Source of the DNA: Acidobacteriota bacterium
Lineage (GTDB): Bacteria; Acidobacteriota; Terriglobia; Acidiferrales; 2-02-FULL-67-57
DNA length: 13,205 nt
Assembly: GCA_016189965.1 (NCBI GenBank)
Contig: JACPRL010000046.1
Span: 1-13,205, forward strand
Direction of reading: 5' to 3'
The stretch's first letter is position 1, and each line of letters starts with the position of its first letter. A model generated the notes under the pieces. It searched no databases, was not told the origin of the DNA, and was given only the letters and a program-made list of their open reading frames with translations. Both the position numbers and the translations under genes were made by a program. Shown here in pieces: positions 5,443 to 11,703 of this stretch.

Positions 5443-5880
5443 TTGAACGGCGCCGCACCAGCTGACCCCGCTCCCCCGACCGACAGCCGCACCACACTCG
5501 CCGCCATCCTGCTGGGGCTGGCCTGTAGCCTGCTCACAGGTGTGGCGCAACTGGGGCTGAAGTGGAGCGCCAACCGCCTCCGCACTCTCAGCGGGGAAGA
5601 CTGGCAGGCGCTGGCGCGCGCGGTGCTCGCAGACCACCCGGCCCTGGCGGGGATTGTGCTGTCTTACGGCGTTTTTGCTCTGGGGCTGCTGCTCTTTCTG
5701 CTGGCGCTGCGCCGGGGGGAGCTCATCACCATCTACCCCATGCTCGCCGCGCGTTACGTCTGGGTGGTGGCCGTCACGCCGCTGCTCTTCCCCGGCGAAT
5801 TCCTCAACCTCTACAAACTGCTGGGCGCGGGCCTGGCCGCGCTGGGCGTCTTTGCCGTCGCCCGCGGAGGGCTCAAGTAG
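5443..5880 (+). CDS. ArnE-like half-size EamA/SMR transporter
   Basis: Four-helix members of the drug/metabolite superfamily work as dimers. ArnE and ArnF are thought to flip undecaprenyl-phosphate-aminoarabinose to the periplasmic face. The 145-residue product has membrane segments about 18-38, 68-90, 95-115 and 122-141. Before the last helix it has YPMLAARYVWV, which closely resembles the YPMLxxxxVWV stretch I recall from E. coli ArnE. The start is not certain: TTG 5443 is the best candidate, gives a short polar N-terminus, and has no clear ribosome site. Two bases separate its stop from the next gene, so the two are translationally coupled and probably form a heterodimer. The lipid carried is unknown; small-molecule efflux is an alternative. 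Confidence 0.78.
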   Translation: MNGAAPADPAPPTDSRTTLAAILLGLACSLLTGVAQLGLKWSANRLRTLSGEDWQALARAVLADHPALAGIVLSYGVFALGLLLFLLALRRGELITIYPMLAARYVWVVAVTPLLFPGEFLNLYKLLGAGLAALGVFAVARGGLK

Positions 5881-5882
5881 CC

Positions 5883-6233
5883 ATGGAAACCCAGCTCTGG
5901 GCCGTGGCCTGCGTGGTGGTCTCGACGATGCTGGCCGCCCTAGCCGCCTTCCTGCTCAAGCGCGGCTCGCGCCAGTTCGAACTCTCTCGCACCCGGATTC
6001 GCATCGGCGGCAACGTCCTCGGAGCTGCCGTCCTCTATGTGCTGGCCGCTGCGCTGTTTTTCGTCGGTCTGCTCGGCGGCCCGCTCTCTGTCCTCTTTCC
6101 CATCACCGCCGTCGAATACGTCTGGGTAGTGCTGCTGGCGCGCGGCCTCCTCCGCGAACGCATTGACGCCTGGAAAGCCGCCGGCATCGCGTGCATTGCC
6201 GCCGGCGTCATCCTGGTGGGCCTGGGAAGCTGA
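5883..6233 (+). CDS. ArnF-like half-size EamA/SMR transporter
   Basis: Second half of the coupled pair. From ATG 5883 the product has 116 residues and four membrane segments (about 5-24, 39-62, 64-86 and 92-114), with PLSVLFPITAVEYVWVVLLA in the third, parallel to YPMLAARYVWV in its partner. The frame is open back to 5562, but that extension lies inside the upstream gene and is not protein-like. GGAGG (5865-5869 region) lies about 12 bases before the ATG, inside the end of the upstream gene, fitting coupled translation. ArnE and ArnF of E. coli are similar in size and likewise adjacent. The gene converges on the glycosyltransferase with six bases between stops. Confidence 0.8.
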   Translation: METQLWAVACVVVSTMLAALAAFLLKRGSRQFELSRTRIRIGGNVLGAAVLYVLAAALFFVGLLGGPLSVLFPITAVEYVWVVLLARGLLRERIDAWKAAGIACIAAGVILVGLGS

Positions 6234-6239
6234 CACCCG

Positions 6240-8417
6240 TCAGCGTCCCGTTGTCGGGACGGGCTCGCTAATCACGACAAACCCACCGCCGGTTTCCGAC
6301 GGCCCGGCGAGAATCCACACGGGGCGACCGGCATAGTAGCTGTGCAGGCGCTGGCGCGATTCGGGGCCCAGCGAGCGGACGTAAATCGGCCCCGGCGCGT
6401 CCCGCTCCGGCACGGGGGGATTGAAAATGCAGGCGGAGGCGTAGTCCGGCCACGCCTCGCCGCGGATTAAGACCAGGCTGCGGCCGAACCGGTGCTCGCG
6501 CTCCAGCCGACGGATGTCGGGGCGAATGCCGCGGTAGTGGTGGTACTTATCGAGTGTGCGCCAGGGCAGGAGGTTGACGATACCCAGCACGCTTGCCAGG
6601 GCCACGTACAGCCACACGCGCTGGCTCGCCGCCGGCGTCCAGCCGCTCTTCTGCAGCCGCGTCGCCAGCACCTGCCCGGCCCGAATCGTCAGCGCCGCCA
6701 ACGGCACAATCATCTGGTACCAGTAGCGCGCGCCGAAGTCCGCCCCGCCGCTGAACCAATAGCAGCTCATCCCCGCCCACACCGCCAGCAGCAACCCCCA
6801 GAGCAAGCCGTCGGCGCGCCACCGCCGCCAGAGCAGCAGCAGAAAAACAAGAAGCAGCGAGCCGCCCGCCCAGCCGAACATCTCGAAGTTGATGAGATAG
6901 AGATTCTGGTTGGTGTTGAGCACCACGTCGAGCGGCCCGTGGCCGGGCAGGGCGTCGAGACCCGTCCAGCCCAGGTTGCCCACGTCGGCTCCGAAGCCGA
7001 TGCGGTTCGCGCCCTCATAGTAGGTCAGGTCAGTGAAGCGCGTAATGGGAAACAGCAGCGGATCTCCGGTGAGCGCCTGGTTGTAGGCCAGCAGCGCTCC
7101 GACCATCGCCAGCCCGGTCACAGCCGTCAGAGCGAACGCCAGCAGGCGGAGCTTCGACCAGCCGGCCGCGAGCCACCAGACGCCTGCCGCGGCCGCCAGG
7201 AACACAGCTTCGAGCGGCCGCACGTGCACGAGGGCGCCGAAGCTCAAGCCCGCCACCGCCGCCCCGCGAAGACTGCCCTCGCGGCGCGCCCGCTCGATTC
7301 CAAGCAGCCCAGCGAGCGACAACACCAGCGTCAAGGGATGGGGCATAAAGCTGGCGGACATGAAAAGCAGCCAGGGGGAAGCAGCGAGCAGCAGCCCCGC
7401 GCCGTCGGCCACCTCGCGGTCGTAGAGCCGCCGCAGGAAGAGGTGCGCCAGCAGAATCGCGGCCCCGCCGAGCAGCGGATTCACCAGCCACGGCAATCCC
7501 GCGACAAATCCCGCCGCCAGCACGGCCGGCCAGCCCGCCGGCACCGCCCCGAACCACTTCGCGCCCTCGATGAGCTGGAACTCGCAGACGAATGCTTCCG
7601 GTTCCGGCGGCACCGGCAGGTAGAGGCGCCCGGTGGCCAGGTACTTGGCGGGAAAGATGTAGCCGGCTTCGTCCGGCACGTGCGGCATGCCATCGAGCGC
7701 CACCCAGTGGAGGACGGAGGAAGCCAGCACAACCCAGAGCGCGCACAGCCACGGCAGCCGCGCGCGGTCGCTTCGCTGCCACCACTGCCGCAGCCGCTCC
7801 CACGCCCCGGACTCAAAGGCCGCTGCGGCCAGCAGCAGGTTCAGCGCCCCGACGCCAAAAATCAGCAGCCCCAGCCCCATCTTGCTGGCGTGGAGCACGA
7901 CCTGGCGGGCGAGCTCCGCCGGCTGGCCGCTCACCACGGCGCGCGCCACGCCCGGCGCAATGGTAATCGCCGCGAAGGCATAGAGCACGAGCAGCCCGAG
8001 GCTCTGGAGTGGAGAGACCAAGCCCAGCACGGCGGCCTCGATACGAGGCCAGAGCTTCCGCGCGCCCCAGAGCACAATTGCGCCCTGCAGCACCAGCACG
8101 AGCAGGAAAGCGAGCCGGTAGGAACCGAGCAGCTCCTGCCACCCGTAGAAGAGTTGCAGGCGAATCCTCCATCCGACCTGCAGCAACTGCAACGAACACG
8201 CCTGGCCGGCGAGCGCCAGCGCCAGCCAGCCGGCCGCGCCGCCGCACCAGCGCCGCAACCCCGCCCACACTCCCAGACTCAAAGCCACCGCCAGCAGCGT
8301 CCAGCACACGGCCGCGGGCACCGGCAGCCGGTCAACGAACTCCCACAGCACGAGCCCCGCCGCCACAGTAGCCCCGCCGCTCAAACCGCTCATCAAGGCT
8401 GTCCCATCCGCCGTCAT
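6240..8417 (-). CDS. GT39/ArnT-like GT-C membrane glycosyltransferase
   Basis: GT-C enzymes of this type transfer a sugar from a polyprenyl-phosphate donor to an acceptor on the outer face of the inner membrane. The 725-residue product has roughly a dozen or more hydrophobic segments. The catalytic loop reads HVPDEAGYIFPAKYLATGR, with the likely catalytic D249-E250, followed by a GAVPAGWPAVLA stretch and the usual helices, then a soluble C-terminal part of about 110 residues. In typical family members this acidic loop follows the first helix, near residue 50. Here about 215 residues with some five or six extra membrane segments precede it, so the protein has an N-terminal membrane extension or fused domain. 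A later start at 8393 is possible. The gene ends six bases from the ArnF-like gene. The acceptor cannot be told; a hairpin GTCCCG/CGGGAC (6245-6260) in its last codons may end transcripts. Confidence 0.85.
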   Translation of the reverse strand: MTADGTALMSGLSGGATVAAGLVLWEFVDRLPVPAAVCWTLLAVALSLGVWAGLRRWCGGAAGWLALALAGQACSLQLLQVGWRIRLQLFYGWQELLGSYRLAFLLVLVLQGAIVLWGARKLWPRIEAAVLGLVSPLQSLGLLVLYAFAAITIAPGVARAVVSGQPAELARQVVLHASKMGLGLLIFGVGALNLLLAAAAFESGAWERLRQWWQRSDRARLPWLCALWVVLASSVLHWVALDGMPHVPDEAGYIFPAKYLATGRLYLPVPPEPEAFVCEFQLIEGAKWFGAVPAGWPAVLAAGFVAGLPWLVNPLLGGAAILLAHLFLRRLYDREVADGAGLLLAASPWLLFMSASFMPHPLTLVLSLAGLLGIERARREGSLRGAAVAGLSFGALVHVRPLEAVFLAAAAGVWWLAAGWSKLRLLAFALTAVTGLAMVGALLAYNQALTGDPLLFPITRFTDLTYYEGANRIGFGADVGNLGWTGLDALPGHGPLDVVLNTNQNLYLINFEMFGWAGGSLLLVFLLLLWRRWRADGLLWGLLLAVWAGMSCYWFSGGADFGARYWYQMIVPLAALTIRAGQVLATRLQKSGWTPAASQRVWLYVALASVLGIVNLLPWRTLDKYHHYRGIRPDIRRLEREHRFGRSLVLIRGEAWPDYASACIFNPPVPERDAPGPIYVRSLGPESRQRLHSYYAGRPVWILAGPSETGGGFVVISEPVPTTGR

Positions 8418-8502
8418 CGACTCGCTCTGTTCCCTTCCTCGCGGCAGAGTCTAGCAGGCAACCCAGCCTCCGGGACAAGCTTCTGCGCGCCCCCGCGCCT
8501 CC

Positions 8503-8531
8503 TTGACCGTTCACGGGAGGCTTGTTATAAG
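8503..8531 (+). promoter_or_regulatory. Sigma-70-type promoter of the phosphodiesterase cluster
   Basis: TTGACC (8503-8508, five of six to consensus) and TATAAG (8526-8531, five of six) are 17 bases apart. This predicts a start near 8538 and a leader of only about 26 bases before ATG 8564, without a Shine-Dalgarno sequence. Confidence 0.65.
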
Positions 8532-8562
8532 TATTGGTTCTTCAAACTACTGTTTGCCAATA
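8532..8562 (+). promoter_or_regulatory. Nested inverted repeat between -10 and start codon
   Basis: TATTGG (8532-8537) pairs with CCAATA (8557-8562), and inside it CAAAC (8543-8547) pairs with GTTTG (8552-8556) around a TACT loop, leaving a five-base bulge. It starts directly after the -10 and ends one base before the ATG, so a bound protein would cover the transcription start, or the RNA would fold over the initiation region. Confidence 0.4.
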
Positions 8563-8563
8563 G

Positions 8564-10582
8564 ATGACTACTGACAGGGTTTTTCGGTCGCCGCGAACCA
8601 TCCACCTCGCTCTCTTCCTGGTGCTGGGCCTGGCGCTCAGCTCCTCGTGTCTTTCGGGCGGCGCCGCGAGCGGCGGCACGGGGAAAAAAGTCATCGTACT
8701 GGGCTTCGACGGCATGGACCCGCGCCTGCTCCAGCGCTTCATGGAGGAGGGCCGCCTGCCCAACTTCAGCCGGCTGAGCCAGCCGGGCCACTACCGCCCC
8801 CTCACCACCAGCGTCCCGCCGCAGAGCCCCGTGGCTTGGTCGAACTTCATTACCGGGATGGATCCGGGCGGACACGGCATCTTCGATTTCGTCCACCGCG
8901 ACCCGGCCACCCTGCTGCCCTACCTCTCCACCTCGGAAGTCACCGAACCCAAACACACCTTGCGGCTCGGCTCCTGGGTCATCCCGCTCTCGAGCGGCCG
9001 AGTCACGCTCCTGCGCGACGGCAAAGCCTTCTGGCAGATTCTCAGCGAGCGTGGCGTGCCCGCCACCGTCTACCGCATCCCGGCCAACTTCCCGCCCGTC
9101 CCCAGCAAAGCCCGCACCTTCTCCGGCATGGGGACGCCCGATATGCTGGGCACCTATGGGACTTTTTCCTTCTACACCGACCAGCCGCCGGAGAATTCCG
9201 AGAACGTCAGCGGGGGGAAGGTCTATCCTGTCCGCGTCGAAGCCTCGAAGGTGCAGGCCAAGCTCGTCGGCCCCCCCAACAGCCTGCGCCGGGGGCAGCC
9301 GCGGGCCACCGTCGACTTCACCGTCTGGCTCGACCCCACCGAGCCGGTGGCCAAGATCGAATTCCAAGAGGAGCAAATTCTCCTCCAACAGGGAGAGTGG
9401 AGCGACTGGGTTCGGGTCGAGTTTGAGCTTGTGCCGTATCTCGCCAGCGTCAGCGGCATCTGCCGCTTCTATCTCAAGCAGGTGCGCCCGACGTTTCAAC
9501 TCTACGTTTCCCCCGTCAACATTGACCCCTCGGAGCCCGCCCTGCCGTTGTCGACCCCGGAGGACTACGCGCCGGAACTGGCCCGCCGCGTCGGGTTCTT
9601 CTACACCCAGGGCATCGCTGAAGACACCAAGGCTCTGACCGCCGGCATTTTTGACGACAGCGAGTTTCTCCGCCAAGCGCGCCTAGTCTTCGAGGACGAG
9701 CGGAAGGTCTTCGACGTCGAACTGGCCCGCTTCCGCGACGGCCTGTTCTTCTTCTACTTTTCCAGCCTCGACCAGGTCGCCCACATGGTCTGGCGGATGA
9801 TGGATGAAAAACATCCGGGCTACGACCCCCAACTGGCGGCACGCCACGCGACGGCTCTGGCCGAGCTCTATCAAGAGATGGACCGCGTCCTCGGCCAAAC
9901 GCTCGCAAAAGTCGACGCCAACACCACCCTCATCGTGATGTCCGACCACGGCTTCGCCCCATTCTATCGCTCCTTCAACATCAACACCTGGCTGCTCGAG
10001 AACGGCTACCTGGTTCTGCTCGACCCGCAAAAGCGCGAGGGCACCGACCTCTTCACCAACGTGGACTGGTCGCGCTCCCGCGCCTACGCCCTCGGCCTCA
10101 ATGCGCTCTATCTGAACCTCGAAGGCCGCGAGCGCCTGGGCATTGTGTCAGCGTCGCGCAAAGACGAACTGCTGGAGAAAATCTCCCGCGAGCTGCTGGC
10201 CTATCGCGACCCGGCCAACGGCCAGCCTGCCGTCACCCGCGTCTATCGCGCCGAGGAAACTTATCACGGCGCTCACGTCGAGCAGGCGCCTGACCTGCTG
10301 ATTGGCTACAATTGGGGGTACCGCGCCGGCTGGGAAACCAGCCTGGGCGGCTTTACGCGCGCCATCGTGGAAGACAACCCGAAAGAATGGAGCGGCGATC
10401 ATTGCATGGACCACACTTTCGTCCCCGGCGTGCTTCTCTCGAACAAAGAGATCCGCCTCGGCGAGCCCAGCCTGGTTGATATGGCGCCAACGATTCTGGC
10501 CGAGTTTGGTGTGGAGAAGCCGTCCGAGATGCAGGGCCAGTCGGTTTTCGCCCCCGAGCGCCGCGCGGCGGGAGACGACTAA
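8564..10582 (+). CDS. Alkaline phosphatase superfamily phosphodiesterase, lipoprotein-like
   Basis: Members of the type I phosphodiesterase/nucleotide pyrophosphatase group use two metal ions to cleave phosphate mono- or diesters. The 672-residue product keeps the metal frame: D49 in VLGFDGMDP (45-53), nucleophile S88 in PPQSPVAWSNFITG, HGIFDF (104-109), D403 and H407 in SLDQVAHMVW, D461-H462 in MSDHGF, and a late His in GDHCMDH (611-617). Residues 12-29 form a hydrophobic signal ending LSSSC, so C29 may be lipidated, though the lipobox is imperfect. Between about 180 and 330 lies an insertion without recognisable motifs. It shares its whole layout with the partial gene at 11704. It heads a co-directional cluster with the 68-residue protein 21 bases downstream. 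The substrate is unknown; phospholipid, glycan phosphate or nucleotide are all possible. Confidence 0.88.
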   Translation: MTTDRVFRSPRTIHLALFLVLGLALSSSCLSGGAASGGTGKKVIVLGFDGMDPRLLQRFMEEGRLPNFSRLSQPGHYRPLTTSVPPQSPVAWSNFITGMDPGGHGIFDFVHRDPATLLPYLSTSEVTEPKHTLRLGSWVIPLSSGRVTLLRDGKAFWQILSERGVPATVYRIPANFPPVPSKARTFSGMGTPDMLGTYGTFSFYTDQPPENSENVSGGKVYPVRVEASKVQAKLVGPPNSLRRGQPRATVDFTVWLDPTEPVAKIEFQEEQILLQQGEWSDWVRVEFELVPYLASVSGICRFYLKQVRPTFQLYVSPVNIDPSEPALPLSTPEDYAPELARRVGFFYTQGIAEDTKALTAGIFDDSEFLRQARLVFEDERKVFDVELARFRDGLFFFYFSSLDQVAHMVWRMMDEKHPGYDPQLAARHATALAELYQEMDRVLGQTLAKVDANTTLIVMSDHGFAPFYRSFNINTWLLENGYLVLLDPQKREGTDLFTNVDWSRSRAYALGLNALYLNLEGRERLGIVSASRKDELLEKISRELLAYRDPANGQPAVTRVYRAEETYHGAHVEQAPDLLIGYNWGYRAGWETSLGGFTRAIVEDNPKEWSGDHCMDHTFVPGVLLSNKEIRLGEPSLVDMAPTILAEFGVEKPSEMQGQSVFAPERRAAGDD

Positions 10583-10603
10583 CAAATAGCGGAGGCCTCG
10601 TCT

Positions 10604-10810
10604 ATGTTCGGACATCGCATCAAAGTGGACAGCGAGCTGTTTGAAAAAATCAAAAAGTGCGCCGAAGCGGCCGGCTACTCCTCCCCCGAAGAATTCGCCG
10701 TCCATGTGCTGGAGAAGGAGACCTCCCGCATCCTGGGCGCGGGCGGCGACTCGGCCGATTCCAAAGAGCAGGTGCGGAAGCGCCTGGAGGGACTGGGCTA
10801 CATCGAATAA
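10604..10810 (+). CDS. Small ribbon-helix-helix-like protein, 68 residues
   Basis: Residues 4-38 (a strand HRIKVD, a helix SELFEKIKKCAEAAGY, then SSPEEFAVHVLEKE) have the strand-helix-helix pattern of ribbon-helix-helix DNA-binding or protein-binding domains. A Gly/Asp linker follows, then KEQVRKRLEGLGYIE at the very C-terminus. Endings of the form L..LGYI/V are, as I recall, frequent at the C-terminus of sulfatases and other alkaline-phosphatase-superfamily proteins of Acidobacteria and Planctomycetes. ATG 10604 has an excellent ribosome site, GGAGG at 10591-10595 with eight bases spacing. It sits between the phosphodiesterase and the membrane-protein gene. It may be an autoregulator of the cluster or a partner of the enzymes; neither is shown. 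Confidence 0.8.
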   Translation: MFGHRIKVDSELFEKIKKCAEAAGYSSPEEFAVHVLEKETSRILGAGGDSADSKEQVRKRLEGLGYIE

Positions 10811-10871
10811 TGCTCGCCGCCCGCCCCCAACCTCCCGTGCTCCGCCGCGGCTCGCGAGCCTTACGCCCCTG

Positions 10872-11690
10872 ATGCAAGCTCTTCTCAATTTGCTCGACGT
10901 CCTCTTCGACCTCCTCTTCCTGCCTTTCCGCTCGCTCGACCCTCTCTACGGGCTGCTCTTCATTTCCGTGCTGGCCGGGATCGTCATCCTGGTGGTTTTC
11001 CGCTTCACCTCGAAGCAGAAAGAGATCAAACGGGTCAAAGAACGGCTCAAAGCCAACCTGCTGGCCCTCTGGCTCTTCCAGGACCAGTTGCCGGTGGTCT
11101 TTCAGACTCAGGGGCGCCTGTTCCGCTACTCGCTGGCCTACCTGTGGTATTCGCTGCCCTCCCTGGCGGTGATGATCATCCCGGTGGTTATCATTCTGGT
11201 GCAGTGTGAAATGCGTTTTGCCCAGCGCCCGGTGCGCCCGGGCGAGTCGTTCCTACTCACCGCGCGGGTGTCGGAGCCCGCCTGGCTCGAGCGCATGTCG
11301 CTCCAGCTTCCCCCGGAACTGGTGCAGAGCGCGCCGCCCGTGCGCATCCCCGAAAAGAAAGAAATCACCTGGAGACTCACCGCGCAGGAGAACGGCGACC
11401 ATCAGGCCACGGTAGTCGCGGGCGAGCGCATCTTCGTCAAGCAGGTGACCGTGGGCGAAGGGCTGGCGCGGCTCTCGCCCCGCCGCGTCGGCTCCAGTTG
11501 GCTCGACCAGTTCCTGAACCCGGGTGAGCTGCCCCTTGCCGCCGACGCGCCGGTCGAGCTCATTGAAGTCCAGTACCGCCCGCGCGGCGTGGCCCTGGCC
11601 TCGTTCGAAATGCACTGGATCCTCTGGTTCCTCTTGTTCTCATTGCTGGCGGCCATCGCGCTGCGCGGGACTCTGAAAACGGAAATCTGA
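10872..11690 (+). CDS. Membrane protein with Oxa1/EMC3-like layout
   Basis: Family not certain. From ATG 10872 the product has 272 residues. A hydrophobic amphipathic N-terminus leads to membrane segment 1 (about 25-45), a basic cytoplasmic helical pair (KQKEIKRVKERLKANLLALW, then to about 90), membrane segment 2 (93-112), an extracytoplasmic, probably beta-rich domain (about 115-240) and a C-terminal segment (248-266). The first half (helix, long basic coiled region with KRVKERLKA, then helix with paired prolines) resembles the Oxa1 superfamily of insertases (YidC, EMC3, DUF106), from memory only. The frame is open to 10641, but that part overlaps the 68-residue gene and is not protein-like. 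The start has no good ribosome site. Thirteen bases separate its stop from the second phosphodiesterase, so they are probably one transcript. Confidence 0.78.
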   Translation: MQALLNLLDVLFDLLFLPFRSLDPLYGLLFISVLAGIVILVVFRFTSKQKEIKRVKERLKANLLALWLFQDQLPVVFQTQGRLFRYSLAYLWYSLPSLAVMIIPVVIILVQCEMRFAQRPVRPGESFLLTARVSEPAWLERMSLQLPPELVQSAPPVRIPEKKEITWRLTAQENGDHQATVVAGERIFVKQVTVGEGLARLSPRRVGSSWLDQFLNPGELPLAADAPVELIEVQYRPRGVALASFEMHWILWFLLFSLLAAIALRGTLKTEI

Positions 11691-11703
11691 AGGCGGTGCT
11701 CCC

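Noticed and set aside
4704..5585. Upstream extension of the small membrane protein B frame to 392 residues
   Set aside because: It crosses the paralog gene and an intergenic repeat, is not protein-like, and a good ribosome site marks ATG 4703.
6492..8567. Long plus-strand open frame (691 codons) opposite the glycosyltransferase
   Set aside because: It is the antisense shadow of the GT-C gene: low-complexity Arg/Gln/His/Pro-rich product, no family motif, and the other strand has clear membrane segments and a catalytic loop.
8525..9676. Minus-strand open frame (383 codons) opposite the first phosphodiesterase
   Set aside because: Antisense shadow of a well-supported gene; product has no recognisable domain.
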